Shown in pieces: positions 45,906 to 58,010 of a stretch of 64,000 nucleotides of DNA. How positions within the stretch are numbered: the stretch's first letter is position 1; the number at the start of each line of letters is the position of its first letter. The notes beneath the pieces are model-generated. The model saw only the letters and a list, made by a program, of their open reading frames with translations, was not told the origin of the DNA and made no database searches. Location of the stretch: contig JAVGWX010000002.1 of assembly GCA_036924085.1 (NCBI GenBank), positions 87,625,704 through 87,689,703 of the forward strand. The letters are read 5' to 3'. The translations under genes were made by a program, and so were the position numbers. Origin of the DNA: Ariolimax columbianus (Eukaryota > Mollusca > Gastropoda > Stylommatophora > Arionidae).

Positions 45906-46459
45906 GAATTTGTCTATGATCTCACTGTCTACTCGTGCATGGCTTCACAGGTTCACACCAAAGGTTATGCCTTTCTGTATTCTTTTTCCGGCCTTGTTTT
46001 AATCTTGGAAGTTTGCTTTTAATCGCTCGTGTGTATTCTGTGTTACATTTGATCCTATACAAAAGTCTATTGGCCTAGATCTCGGCGCTTTGACGGGAAC
46101 GTCCAACTGGAAAAACGCACACAAAACACGTTATCCATGAGGAATCTGTAACAATGCAACTGTAGACACAAAGATCACAGAAAAACACACATGATTCAGG
46201 AGCGAATCAGATCAGCAGCCATGTTGGAGCTCGACACGGAAGACACAATGACTGCACTAGCATCCTCAGAACTAACAACAAATATGAGCAAACGAAAAGC
46301 AGCAAACATCGATACAAAAATATAGAAATTGTAGAAGTTCTCCTTGAATTTGGTGTAGATGAAATCACTAATCTGTCTACAATAACGAATATATGTCAGG
46401 TTACTTCTGTTTTTATCAATTAGTCACGGTCAGGCGACTTGATTACTTCTGTGTTTATA
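45906..46459. other. unassigned DNA
   Basis: No recognised domain. A short 40-bp direct repeat with TTACTTCTGT and AGTCA(C/G)GGTCAGGC lies at 46399-46480 and joins the next feature. Confidence 0.35.
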
Positions 46460-46640
46460 AATTAGTCAGGGTCAGGCAAAATTTACAGGATACCTTGTTC
46501 GGCTTCCTAACAGTTTTCTTGCGTACGGTCTGTTTTCATGCCAGCCTGGCTAACGAGGTAGGGGATCGACGTGATCTCCCCAGCAGTGAGCGATATGCAG
46601 ATGAAGCCTCACAGAGATTCGTGCAAAGGTACCTGTCTTG
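46460..46640 (+). repeat. dispersed repeat family B, copy 1
   Basis: Shares GGTCA-GCAAAAT, TCGGCTTCCT, CTGTTTTCATG and CAGCCTGGCTAACGA with 50980-51150 in the same order. Its left edge, AGTCAGGGTCAGGCAAA, is also the core of the 37-bp satellite at 61866. It is non-coding; boundaries are approximate. Confidence 0.75.
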
Positions 46641-46794
46641 CGAGACAAGACAACTGAACATATAAGCTTCCAAAAGCATAAAAATTGAGAAGAAGTATAA
46701 TTTAAGATGCAAAGTGACGACATGAAACTATCTATTAAAAATATGAGCTGCAACGGACATGATTGACATAGACATAGACATAGATGTTGAAAGA

Positions 46795-47600
46795 GATGTG
46801 GAAGCTTAGAGAGGATGAGAGAGAGAGAGAGGGATGAGTGAGAGGGATGAGAGAGAGGGATGAGAGAGAGGAATGAGAGATAGATAACGTGTGAGGGAGA
46901 GAGAGATAGAAGGAGAGAGAGATAGAGGGTGAGAGAGATAGTGTGTGAGAGATAGAGGGTGAAATAGATAGAGGATGAGAGATATAGAGGGTGAGAGAGA
47001 TAGAGGGTGAGAGAGATAGAGGGTGAGAGAGAGAGAGGGTGAGAGAGATAGAAGGGGATATGTAAATTTAGTGTGAGAGAGAAAAATATGGTGAAAGAGA
47101 GAAAGAAGGGGAGATAAGTGGAGGGGAAAAGAGAGAGAGATAATATTGTGAGTGAAAGAGAATGAAAGTGAAGGAGAATGTGAGATATATTGAAGAGAGG
47201 TACAGAGGGAGAAAGAATGAGAGAGAAGGAGGGAGAGAGATTAGTGGACGGGAAGAGAGAAACAATGAAAGCGAAGGAGAAAGTGGGAAAGATGGAAGAG
47301 AGATAGATTGTGAGAAAAGATTAGGGAGAATTAGAGAGGGATATTCTGAGACAAAAGGCGATCATTAGTAGTGAGGGTAATTAAGAAAGAAAACGATAAA
47401 GATAGAGAGACAGCTAGACATGGGAAATTAAAGAGAGAAAGTGAGACGAATGAAAGGAAGGTAGGCGATAGATAAAGAGAAAATAGAGGAAAGTGACAGT
47501 TAGATAAGGAGATAGAAAGAGATACACAGAGAAAAAGATGATAAAGTAGGGAAATAGAAGAGGCCAACACAAATACAAGATGACTATCACAATATAAACA
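46795..47600 (+). repeat. GA-rich (GAGAGATA) low-complexity tract
   Basis: Purine-rich GAGAGATAGAGGGTGAGAGA-type units run with decreasing order to the right. Open frames on the minus strand (Ser/Leu/Phe rich) are by-products. Confidence 0.92.
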
Positions 47601-47925
47601 GGTAAGAGCAGATTGTCGTACTGCGCCTCAGAACAGGACACACCCGACTCCGTAGCCACATGTACACACAATTTAGGATTGGTAACTCAAATACAAGTAT
47701 GTGTACACGTGGACAGGCACCCCAGACTGAGGAGCATATACTTCAGGACTGTCCAGAGTATGAGATACTGAGACGGACATATTGGCCAAGAGAAACAACA
47801 CTGGAAGGGAAACCATATGGACCAATGTGTGAGCTGCAAAAGACAGTGAAGTTCATTCAAAAGACAACTTTGCAGATTTAGGCATAATCCAAGCGAACGA
47901 CAGAAGAAGAAGAAGAAGCAGAAGT
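47590..47925 (+). pseudogene. retroelement C-terminus with GAA tail, second family
   Basis: LRTGHTRLRSHMYTQFRIGN, then CTRGQAPQTEEHILQDCPEY and a C-terminal ...CELQKTVKFIQKT, stop. The pattern R-x-G-H-x-R-L...C-x-x-G-x-x-x-x-T-x-E-H-x-L-x-x-C-P-x-Y matches the tail of the RNase H element at 38770-39019 but the sequence differs, so it is another family. A GAA tail (GAAGAAGAAGAAGAAGCAG) follows at about 47905. It sits inside the GA-rich tract. Confidence 0.78.
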
Positions 47926-48130
47926 AAGGAGAGTAAGGAGAATCGATGAAGAAGAAGGGAGAGAAAATGTAGAGAGAGAGAAAGAGAGAGCGAGATAGAG
48001 AGAGGCAGATAAGGCAGAAGATGAAGATACATTGAAAGACAATAAGGCAGACGAAGGATAGAAAAGAGATAGATGGAGAGATAGAAAGTGATAGTGAACG
48101 AGAGCACAACGCTGCACTTGAGATAAGATA
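47926..48130 (+). repeat. GA-rich low-complexity tract, right part
   Basis: Continuation of purine-rich GAGAGAGAAAGAGAGAG-type sequence after the GAA-tailed remnant. Confidence 0.8.
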
Positions 48131-49035
48131 TAATATTTAGTTAGAAACATTAGAAAGAAGATGACATTTTTGAAAAATGAAACAAAACAATGATCATATG
48201 AATATAAAAGGTGAAGAAGATAAAACAGAGATGGGAATGATAAGATATGGTAGCCATAACGGAAGCTGTGGAACCAAGGATTCGGTGAATGATAAGATTG
48301 CCTTGAAAGAAGTTCAACTGTTCACACACAGCGAAGATGCAATCTCCCGTGCATACAATATTCTCAATATCATCTAATCTGTAAATTGTGTAATCTCCAA
48401 TCTGTCGAGATTTGGTTGAAAGATAAGCCCGCCTGCCCCCAGGAGTCACAAATAAAGACCACATAAGCATTCTGGGCCTCAAGAATCGATCACGCGATCG
48501 CTTCCATTGACAGAAATTGCCACTGTTTAAACGGAACCCTTGCCCCAAATCGTTTCATCAAGAACAGTAATTGATTTGGCTAAAACGATTTCTTGAACCG
48601 CCTCTTACGGGCTCCCTGGTTGTTGGATCATCGCTTGTTCGCAAGGAGATGACATTGGGTCTAATCGTAGCTGTCGGGTAAAAGCTTCACTGAATTATTT
48701 CTCAGGCAGAGGCGGAACATATAGCCACGTTGTACGTATCTACCCAACAGCGCACTGTGGTCAGGTTGTCCAACTTGTGCCTGGTACTGCGCTGAGTGCC
48801 CACTTTATTAATTGTATAGTGCTGAGTGGATCGTACCCTATTTCACAACTGAAACATTGGGGAGTTAGCTGATGAGAGACATAATCGTGGTCCCGTTGGC
48901 TGCTGGGTATGCTAGATCCCGGCGCTCCGGTACCAGCTCGACAATGAACTGTGCTGGATGCAATCAGCCTTAACTCAGCCTTACTGTCCTACGACATGTT
49001 TCCCATTGCTGGGGTAGTCGAGGGGTTTTGAAGGC
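48131..49035. other. unassigned DNA
   Basis: No recognisable genes. The minus-strand frame at 48150-48548 (132 codons) has no known motif. Confidence 0.35.
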
Positions 49036-49205
49036 TGAGGACTACAGACCGCTTAGCCACTGCTGTCGCCACGTCGTGTGCTGGCTATGTTTGTTTATTT
49101 CACCCTCAACAGAAAAACAACATGTGCATTCCGGGGATTCGAACCGCTGCCCTCCTTGTCGGCAGGCAGGCCTCGAAACCATTCGGTCACGCGCTCCTCA
49201 CTCAT
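49036..49205 (-). repeat. tRNA-derived SINE-like element
   Basis: On the minus strand the head reads GCGTGACCGAATGGTTTCGA (A-box-like) and, about 30 bp on, GCAGCGGTTCGAATCCCC (an excellent B box). A TGGCTAAGCGGT segment further down resembles a second A box. The region between the boxes does not form a proper anticodon arm, so I treat it as SINE rather than a tRNA gene. Confidence 0.62.
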
Positions 49206-49354
49206 CCTTCCACATATCTCAAAGTGTTCAATTCGGCATTTCACTTCGAGAAACGAGGTGGTTTTGCCCTATTCAAAAACTGATACACAGAGGAACTGAC
49301 GAATTTGAGACTCCACTGAGTCACCACGTATTGGTGTAGATAGGAGAGGGGGGG

Positions 49355-49500
49355 GGGGTCAGACGCTGAGCAGCGCATGAGCTGCAGTGGTCAGCGACCC
49401 ATAACTGACTGCTAGCGTCAGGGCCTGCAAGCCAGAGCTGAGCAGCGCATGAGCTGCAGTGGTCAGCGACCCATAGCTTGCAATGGATCCCTGGACATAG
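49355..49500 (-). repeat. dispersed repeat family A, copy with internal duplication
   Basis: Reverse complement of the 3' part of 7791-8050. A 39-bp block (GCTGAGCAGCGCATGAGCTG...) occurs twice, near 49366 and 49437, separated by a GACTGCTAGCGTCAGGGC spacer. A poly-G run flanks it at 49350. Confidence 0.8.
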
Positions 49501-49689
49501 TGGGCTGTCAGGAATAAGATGGCCGACAGGTTGGCCTAAACAGAAGCCTCCAATCAACAATTTGATATACCCTACAGTAACCACACAGTAAAACGAATTA
49601 TTTATAATAATACCAGGGGAATCTGGATGAACAGGGAAGCGACGGGAACAACAGGTCACAGTGTATCTAGTGAAATATCACAGCCAAAA

Positions 49690-50026
49690 AGTAACGATGA
49701 CATAAATAAATTACATAGAAGAGATCAAAGTCTAATCTTTCAGTTCCGAAGAGGACATAACAGATAGCCACTTGAACAGCATCAATCCCCAGCACCTGCC
49801 CTTGTGCAGACATTGCTCTCATCCTGAAGAAACACTTCGACATCTACTCATTGAGAATAAGGCGCTTGCGGACATGAGGAAAAGATTCTTACAAGCAATG
49901 CCGACGATTGCCAACACACTGTACGGAGCAGTGAAACAACTGATGAAGACCTGTAGGTCTTGCAGGTTTGCTCAGCAACTATGGGATAACAATAACAACA
50001 ACAACAACAAAAACATATATAACTGA
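49690..50026 (+). pseudogene. retroelement C-terminus with AAC tail
   Basis: LHRRDQSLIFQFRRGHN in one frame and then PLCRHCSHPEETLRHLLIEN in another match the R-x-G-H...C-x-x-C-x-x-x-x-E-T-x-x-H-L-L zinc-knuckle tail of RNase H-bearing non-LTR elements. The 3' tail is (AAC)n at about 49988-50012. This is a third family with this tail architecture. Confidence 0.7.
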
Positions 50027-50979
50027 CTCTACTAAACAAAGCAAACGTTACACTATTGGTTAATGTTCGCACAAGCGGGGTTGCCTGGTCCATTCATGAC
50101 CGCGAATTCCAATCCCAGAATGGAGAATAAGGCAGAAACTTCAGCTCTGGTGCCTATCTTGGATCTGTTTTGCAATGGTAATCATCTTATTGGACTCTAT
50201 CTATTGAATATGTAGAAGAGATGGCATAGGCGTGAGTGGACAGCAGTCGTAGAAGCCTAAAAATGTATGGCACTTTCCTAGACATTCTGTAGTTCAAATG
50301 AAGGAAACAGTTTGTGTCCTCTTCTCGACGGCTCTCATAATGTACGCCAGTGCACCACAAATCCCGAGTGCTAGGTCGTCTAGAAATTGTGCAGTGGTGC
50401 CTACAATTTTAGGACCAGTGTCGTATTTTATGACCAGGGTCGTATTTTAGTACCAGGGTCGTATTTTAGGACCAGTGTCGTATCCTTGTTCAAAATATGC
50501 ACCATTGCGTTTATCATTCCCCAGCAACAACACCCCCACCCCCTTTTCCCACTAACTCCACTACACCCACACCCTGAGTTTTAAGGTACAAAAATATAAT
50601 ATTTTTCACGTGTAATCTTGTCTCCTTCCGGCGACTAACTAGGCCAGACTGTTGGCGCCATGTAACGCGGCAGCTAAAGCATAACACAAATCAAGAAAAG
50701 AGAAAACCAGCCGGTATTACTTTGAAAATGAACTTTGATTTGAAAATTTGGAATTTGATGGTCAAAAACGATTCACTCTCCGGAATGTTGCTCAGTACTA
50801 TCTAGACTTTTTCACCCAGTACTATTCATGGCTCCTGTACACATGGCTCCTGTACGTATAACCTGGCTCCTGTACGTATTACCTGGCTCCTATAGCGTAC
50901 ATATATTTGTCATCCCCTGATGTAGACTATGGTAATGAATGGGGGACATTTTGAGAATAATTACCGAGGAGGAAAACTA
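50027..50979. other. unassigned DNA with two short tandem repeats
   Basis: A 22-bp unit with ACCAG(T/G)GTCGTATTTTA repeats about four times at 50405-50485. CCTGGCTCCTGTACGTAT repeats three times at 50828-50895. No genes recognised. Confidence 0.55.
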
Positions 50980-51200
50980 ACGTCAGGTCAAGCAAAATAA
51001 ACTGGACAAGACCCTCACCTCGGCTTCCTCGTATCCCTTCCTGGAAACGGGCTGTTTTCATGGCAGCCTGGCTAACGACGTGATCCACGTAGCAGTGAAC
51101 GACACGAAGAAGAAGCCAAGGATAGAACAGCCGCCTGGAGGACCCCGATCCACCTTTATCAGCACGCTCGGAATGTGAGGAGAGATACTGCAACTCGTCA
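50980..51200 (+). repeat. dispersed repeat family B, copy 2
   Basis: Colinear with 46460-46640 over about 150 bp, with GGGCTGTTTTCATGGCAGCC and CAGTGAACGA blocks. Ends not defined. Confidence 0.75.
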
Positions 51201-51354
51201 CGTAACGTTCTTTTCAGGGCACACAAAAGAGTAAACACACTCATTGTGCGCATTCGAAATAACAATATAATGGCAGCTTTTTAGACCTTGACATTGCATT
51301 CGAGCTGACGGAGCATGGGTATCTACTACTTCTTGATCGGTGTTCGTCATGAAA

Positions 51355-51640
51355 ATGGCGTTGTGTCTACTTTACAGCGAGGCTGCGATATCTGCGCCTT
51401 TCGGCCCTGCACATCCGATTTCAGCTTGCTTTTTTAGTACCAGGTTAGCCTTACCAATATCTGCGCTTCTCGGCCCGGCACATCTGATGTGAGCTTCAAG
51501 TTTGCCTTCCACTGTGAATCCTATCCCTTTGACAGACTACCCTAGTGACTATTGCAGGCTGTTTAAAGGGCCGCCACGTGGATTCAGAACACGGTCTTGG
51601 TCAGCTGTGGTTCGCATCAAGCAAGCAAAAAATTGCTTCA
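51355..51640 (+). repeat. dispersed repeat family A, copy 3
   Basis: Matches 7791-7990 over GCGATAT-TGCGCCTTTCGGCC, CACATCCGATTTCAGC, TTTTTAGTACCAGGTTAGC and a GGTCTTGG...GGTTCGC end. An internal ATATCTGCGC...CGGC segment is duplicated within this copy. Confidence 0.72.
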
Positions 51641-52679
51641 GGCAAGCAACCAATCTAAGTCGCTGGCTGCTGCATCGTGACTCTTGGATATGTACAATTG
51701 TCTTTATCCACATTCATCCACATTTTCTGAGACAGTAGATACGTATTTGTATATCCTAAGAGTAGTAGTGTCGGATCTTAACATAATAGTAGTATCTGAG
51801 GTTAAAACATTCGAACACACTTATAAATGACCCTGTTTCCGCGAGTGCTACGCCTCTGGTTCCTATTTAACAAATATGAGAGCGCGAAACCATTCAAGAA
51901 AACAATACTAATCATCACATTACTGCTCCGATAAATAATTCATCGGCGAATCTGACAAAATCCGAAGGATCTCATGCGGTGGCCTCGTGCGATGTGCATT
52001 TCGCCCTGTTTGTATCTAATAAACGACGGATGGCCCTCCACACAGCTCGAGTGGCGTCCGATATGGGCTTGTTCTCACGGCGCGAGTTTGTGGAACATTG
52101 GGAGCGTTTCGCTTTGTCTCCCTATAGAAGCTGGGGGAGATATGCGCGCGTGTGTGTGGTTGTCGCTCTATCGATCAAACCATTACGTTAAGTGGCGACA
52201 AGGTCGCCATAATTAGAATATGTTTAACACAAAAATTCAGAAAGCAAGAAATACTTCCAGAAATTGCGTCCTATGGAGAGAAAATGAGACAGGAAGAGCA
52301 CACATAAAAATGGTCCATCCTATCTCACGCTGATCCCAAGTGATTTCTGGCGTGTGAGTGTGACGAGAATAGGACAATTGCCACACTGAGAGCCCGTCAT
52401 AATGGCGTCTAACGTGTGGTCTAATGTCTCTACGGTGAAAGGTTCTATAACTCCTTGTACATTATGCCATTGGGGTACACCAAAAACTTGATAATTAAGG
52501 AGTAGTCTTGTGTGTTTATTAATAAAGATATAGAAACAAATCCGCTTATATTATACAGGTGTAAAGTAGAAAAGAACACAGGATTACTTGGGTATTAGAA
52601 GAGGAAGAGGAGGGAGAGAGGGCCTTATACTTACCTCACAACAATAGAATAAGGGCTGATCAGGTTTCAAGCATTCGTA
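51641..52679. other. unassigned DNA
   Basis: No gene recognised. The 80-codon frame at 51974-52216 has no known motif. Confidence 0.35.
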
Positions 52680-54215
52680 TAGACTTCTTTGAATGTTATC
52701 GTGTTGTGTTTTGTTGTGCTATTAGTGTTCTGTGTTTATTGGGTTTTGTTGTATTATGTTGTGTTGTGTTTTATTGTGTTTTGTTGTGTTATGTTGTGTT
52801 TGTTTTGTTGTATTATGTTATGCTGTGTCTGTTGTGCTCTGTTTTGTTGTGTAATGGTGTGTTGTGTTTTCTTGAGTTTTGATGTGTTATGTTAGGCTGT
52901 CTTGTGTTGTATTTTGTTGTGCTATGTTGATGTTTTTTGTTGTGCTATCTTATGTTGTAGTGTGCTATCTTGTGTTGTGTAGTGTTGTGCTGTGTTCTGT
53001 TCTGTTTTGTTGACTTATGTTGTGCTTTGTTGTGTAATGTTTTGTAGTGTTATATTGTGCTCTGTTGTGTTTTGCTTTGTTGTGTTATGTTGTGCTGTGT
53101 TGTGTTGTGCTTTGTTTAGTTGTGATATCTTGGGTTGGGTTTTGTAATGTTATATTGTGCTGTGGGGTGTGTTGTGCTATTTTGTGTTGTGTTGTGTTTT
53201 GTTGTGCTATCTTGTGTTGTGTTGTGTTTTGTTGTGCTATGTTGTATTGTGTATTTTGTTGTGTTATCGTGTGCTGTGTTGTATTGTGCGTGATGTGTTT
53301 TGTTGGGCTATCTTATGTTGTAGTGTGCTATCTTGTGTTGTGTAATGTTGTGCTGTGTTGTGCTCTGTTTTGTTGACTTACGGTGTGCTTTGTTGTGTAG
53401 TGTTTTGTTGTATTATGTTGTGCTGTGTTGTGTTTAATTGTGTTATGTTGTGCTGTATTGTGTTGTTCTATGCTTAGTTGTGCTATCTTGGGTTGTGGTT
53501 TGTTGTGCTATCTTGGGTTTGGTTTTGTTATATTGTGATGTGGGGTGTGTTGTGCTTTCTTGTGTTGTGTTATGTTTTGTTGTGCTATCGTCTGTTGTGT
53601 TTTGTTGTGCTATCTTGTGTTGTATTGTGTTATCTTGTTTTGTGTTTTGTTGTGCTATCTTGTGTTGTGTTGTGCTATCTTGTGTTCGGTTGTGTTTTGT
53701 TGTACTCTCTTCTGTTGTGGTGTCGTGTGCTATTTTTGTTGTGTTTTGGTGCGTTATCTTGGGTTGTGTTGGTTTTATTTTGCTATCTTGGGTTGTTGTT
53801 TTTTTGTGGTTTAAAATGGTTTGTGTTGTGTTTTGTGGCGTTATGTTGTTTTGTGTTGTGGTGTTTGGACTTTGTTTTATTGTTATCTTTTGTTGTGTGA
53901 TGCTGTGATGTGTAGTGTTTTGCTGTGTTTTGTTGCGTTGTGTTTAGTTGTGTTATGGTGTGATTTCTTGTTTTATGTTGTGTTTGTGTTGTGTTGTGTT
54001 ATGTTTTGTTGTGGTTTTTGGGCTTCATATGTTGTTATGCTGTGTTGTGCTAAGTTATATTATGTTGCGTTATGTTTTGTTTTGTTGTGAAATTTTATGT
54101 TGTGATTTGTTATGTTGTGTTATGTTATGTTGTGTTATGTTTTGTTGTGTTATGTTGTGATACGTTATGTTCTGTTGCGTTATGTTTTGTTGTTTATGTT
54201 GGGTTAGGTCGTGAG
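52680..54215 (+). repeat. 1.5-kb degenerate pentamer (TGTTN) array
   Basis: Long run of TGTTG, TGTTT, TGTTA, TGCTA and TCTTG pentamers. All frames read as Cys/Leu/Val/Phe-rich open stretches up to 156 codons; these are not genes. The same pentamer type is at 59372-59750, and a shorter version is at 18660-18790. It directly abuts the retroelement fragment at 54215. Confidence 0.93.
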
Positions 54216-54905
54216 CTGCACATAGCCCAAGCAATAAGAGACCATTACTATTGCACTTGCCTGTACCATCCACACCAAGTATTCCATCCCAGATCTGATG
54301 GTTTGTCCCCACCCTGGCATTGAAGTCGCCGAGGAGGACTAGCTTCTCAGACTGTGGGACTAATAAGAGAATAGAGACAAGTTCTAAATTTATCTTTGCC
54401 CTCATCTGAGTTGGTCATCATCGGTGTGTAGACATTGATCAGGGTGGTATTGTGGTTTCTTCCCAATTCGGATCTCTAGAGTCATTATTCTATCGTTTAC
54501 TCCCCTTGGAAGCCTTGCGAGGTCGTGTACAAGTGTAGATTTGATGGCGAAACTGGACTCCAGAATCGCGACGTCCATTACTGGCTCGCCTACTCCAGAA
54601 AAATGTATATCCACCCACCTCTGATAGTTGACCCTCATCGGGTAGTCTGGTCTCGCTTAGGACAGCTATGTCAACACCATAGCGGAAGAGTTCTCTAGAC
54701 ACAAAACTGTCTGGACCCAGTTGCAGGACAAAGTCAAGACGGCTGGAGATAGTTAGGGATGCAGTGGATGTCTCGCCGTGCCCTAAGCGGTCAACACCTC
54801 TCTCTGCTGACAGTCGCCGTTCTACCCGTTGAGTCAGACATACCTTCATTCGCGTAGTCCGCCGAGACCCGACTTCACATGCCAGGGTAGACCATACTCT
54901 ATTTT
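54215..54905 (-). pseudogene. AP-endonuclease domain fragment, minus strand
   Basis: Minus strand pieces over two or three frames: FRYGVDIAVLSETRLPDEG (the S/Q-E-T catalytic Glu), GYTFFWSRRASNGRRDSGV, FAIKSTLVHDLARLPRGVND, then KLVLLGDFNARVG (catalytic G-D-F-N) and GKCNSNGLLLLGLCAAHDL. This is the N-terminal endonuclease of an RTE-like or related element that would nick target DNA. It stops before the RT and is cut off by the pentamer array. By style it may belong to the zinc-finger RT family at 55600-59070, but in the opposite orientation. Confidence 0.82.
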
Positions 54906-55599
54906 GCTTTCTTTATGACGTCAATCATATCGTTCTGCTAGAACGTGATAGACGTACATAAAGCGATACGTTTGCTCCGGGTGGCAAGTAAGCCCAAAGT
55001 TCGTAGTCCTACTGTTAGCGAAGGTACAGTGCGTATCTTCCCGTAATTAACCGTTATGTCCTGTGTCGACCATGCAGGAGACCGCAGATTCGCCTGTTTT
55101 GTTGGACAGGCTTACGGTCATTACGGTGGTGTAGAGCGTCAAGTATTTTGGTGATTGACCCTTAACCTCGATGTGGTCATGTGGCCTAGATTTTCGACGC
55201 ACGAGTGTGTTCCGATAGCACAGTAATGTCAGAAAAGTTCACACGGCACACTTCAGTCAAGTATTTTCCATTGAAATGTTGTTGATCTGTGTCTGGTGGT
55301 AGCGGCTCGGCTGTCGTTGATAGCCTTGACCTGGCACAGTTGGTCAGCGAAGTCCCTAGGTGAAATTGACCTTCGCGGTTGAACGATTTTGGGCTCGCTA
55401 ACTGCGAACACACGTGTTGTCGATAATATGGATTTATAGATACAAGATGCCATGTAATGGTAAACTAGATAAAATAAATGCAAACAAACTTCCACAAAAT
55501 ACGGTCTTGACTGCTCGTCATCAACTGGGAAAATTTAAGACCGATTTGAAACTTGGTAATAACCTAAACAAATAGAAACACCTGGTCGAATCGTGAACA
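54906..55599. other. unassigned DNA
   Basis: Two overlapping minus-strand frames at 55186-55495 lack a domain I can name. It could be the 5' flank of either neighbouring retroelement. Confidence 0.35.
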
Positions 55600-56624
55600 C
55601 AGCCTGTCACTAACTATACGCATTACAGCTTCTTTGGACACACTGTGTGGTCCAAGGAAAGCTCAGGAACATGAAGGACACGTGCTTGGGAAATGAGGCA
55701 AATGAAATCCCACTTTATGCTGACAGAAACGACACAAAACGCTACTATGACGCTTTAAAGACTGTTTATAGCCCTAAACCGTCGTGTGGAATGCCAATTC
55801 TGAATGCAGATGGCTAAGAACTGCTGACAGACAAACCGAGAACACTGGAAGGCTTGGCATAACACTTCCGCACGGTCCACAACCAGCCATCCTCTGTCTA
55901 CGACGAGACAATAGAACGCCTGCCTCAGACACTCCTGAACAATGAACTGGTCGTTCCTCCAAATATCGAAGAGGTTAGAGCTGCAATCAACCAGCTATCA
56001 AATGGGAAGGCTGCAGGTGTGGACCTACTACCGGCTGAGATCTACAAAGTAGATAGTTGTGTCCTAACACAGAGACTGAGTTGTACAACACAATATGGAC
56101 CACTGAGACTGCCCCACATGAACTGAAGCATGCTACCATCGTCCACTTATTCAAGTGAAAGGGAAACCGCCAATTCTTTGGTAACCACAGGAGAATCTCC
56201 CTCCCTCCAACTGCTGGCAAGATTCTGGAACTCAACCGATTGATCGTCCACATGGAGCATGGTCTTCTTCCAGAGAGCCAGTGTGGTTTCAGATCAGGTC
56301 GCGGAACTGTGGATATGATATTCGCGGCTCTGCAACTTCAGGGGGAATGCCAAGAGCATCAACGAAGGCTGTACATGACTTTCGTGGACCTGACCAAGGC
56401 TTTCGATACCGTTAACAGACATGGACTTTGGAAAGTCATGGGGAAAATGGGCTGTCCAAACAATTTCACCAAGATCGTCAAACAATTCCACGAAGGTATG
56501 AATGCTCATTTGATGAGTGATGGTTAATTCATCAAATGCTTTTCCTGTGACAAATGGCGTCAAGCAGGACTGTGTTCTAGCCCCAACACTCATCAGAATA
56601 TTGTTTGCTGCCGTGCTCAGTTGT
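55600..56624 (+). pseudogene. zinc-finger RT family copy, 5' part (before fold-back insertion)
   Basis: Shifted-frame pieces of the connector and RT N-terminus are seen. They include a segment corresponding to N-G-K-A-A-G-x-D, SQCGFRSGRGTVDMIFA, LYMTFVDLTKAFDTVNRHGL (motif A Asp kept) and GVKQDCVLAPTLI in the motif B region. The product then stops where a fold-back element begins and resumes at 58011. The frame is open only from 56240 to 56527. The endonuclease is absent. Confidence 0.82.
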
Positions 56625-58010
56625 GACAGATTTAGTCTTGATAGACAAATCTTGTCTACATATTGACAGATTATTTTGTCTAGAATTACCTCGAAATCGT
56701 CATTATAGATTTTCTTTAAATTTTAAATTTAGAGGTGGACTTTCCTTCGGACCTGACCTCTCACGCCAGGAAATACCACGACACTGTCAAGGATTAATTT
56801 GGGCACCCAGGACGCAATTTTGAAAGTAGGACCGGCAGAGAAAATAGTCCGGGCATTATAAAAAGCCGAGGCTGGCCGGGAGTCCTATATATGTTTAGAG
56901 ACGATTCAGAGAGAGACAACACATTTCAAGAGAGATTTCGAGAGTGAACGACGCATTTCCAAAGAGACATTTGGAGAGGAACATTTTTTGAGAGAGACAT
57001 TCATCCAGAAAAACAATACAGAAAAACGATTCAGAGAGGGACGCGTTTCAAAAAGTCATTTTGAGATTCGATTCAGAGAGACATTCAGAGAAGAGTGAAC
57101 GTCGCATTGACGGAGTTCCAGTTTACATAAGTAAAGTATTCCTAATTTTTCGTTTGTGAGTAGATAGAATTTCATCAGGTTAACATTTTAACCAGTGTCA
57201 GACATGGACACGTGGGCGACCTTTCAAGTTTATAGGCATCGCAGAGATCTCAAAGAAGCAGCCTAGATCAGTCATAGCTACACGCTATAGAAGAGAGCAG
57301 ACTTCCTATCAGATCTCTACGATTACTATAAACTTGAAAGGTCGCCAACGTGTCTGACACTGGTTAAACTTTAACCTGATGAAATTCTATATAATACCTG
57401 AAATTCTATCTAGTACCTGAAATTCTATCTAATTACTCACAAATGAAAATTAGGAATACTTTACTTATGTAAACTGGAACTCCGTCAATGCGACTTTCAC
57501 TCTTCTCTGACTGTCTGTCTGAGTGTCTCTCTGAATCGACTCTCAAAGCCGTCTCTCACTGGAAATGTCCATCTCCAAATGTTTCTTTGGAAATGCGTCG
57601 TTCACTCTCGAAATCTCTTTTGAAATGTATCTGGAAATGCGTCGTCCACTCTCAAAATCTCTATTGCAATGTATCGGCATTGAAATGCTGTGTCTCTGAA
57701 TGAATCCCTCTCTAAAAATGTCTCTTTGAAATATAACCCGAAATGTCTCTCTCTGAATCGTCTCTAGAAAAGTGTGTGTCTCTGGCTCCCGGCCCGCCTC
57801 GGCTTTTATAATGCCCTCAGACTATTTTCACTGCCGGCGCTACTTTCATAATGGCGTCCTGGGCACCGATATTAATCCGCGACACTGTCGTGGTATTTGC
57901 GGACGTGAGTTGTCAGGTCCGGTGGAAAGTTCAGGTGGATAGTCGAGGTGCCGCCTCAGAGAGTCGGGAGAGCAAAACCCCGTTCCGTCTACTACACAGT
58001 ATAAGCTGTC
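56625..58010. mobile_element. fold-back (long inverted repeat) element of about 1.4 kb
   Basis: The two halves are reverse complements over roughly 600 bp each. The left arm at about 56730-57250 (with GGCATTATAAAAAGCCGAGG, GACGGAGTTCCAGTTTACAT and GACCTTTCAAGTTTATAG) pairs with the right arm at about 57315-57940. The loop is only about 60 bp (57253-57312). Arms contain short TTCAGAGAGAGACA-type subrepeats. Weaker complementarity continues outward to TGACAG / CTGTCA, which I take as the tips. No transposase is encoded. It splits an RT pseudogene. Target-site duplication was not resolved. Confidence 0.85.

Noticed and set aside
46795..48130. Ser/Leu/Phe-rich minus-strand frames in the GA-rich tract
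   Set aside because: Low-complexity purine-rich DNA; no motif beyond composition.
49125..49205. Functional tRNA gene on the minus strand
   Set aside because: A and B boxes are good but no anticodon arm or acceptor pairing is apparent; it fits a SINE head better.
52689..54160. Cys/Leu/Val-rich frames resembling membrane proteins
   Set aside because: All are translations of the TGTTN pentamer array; every frame looks alike.
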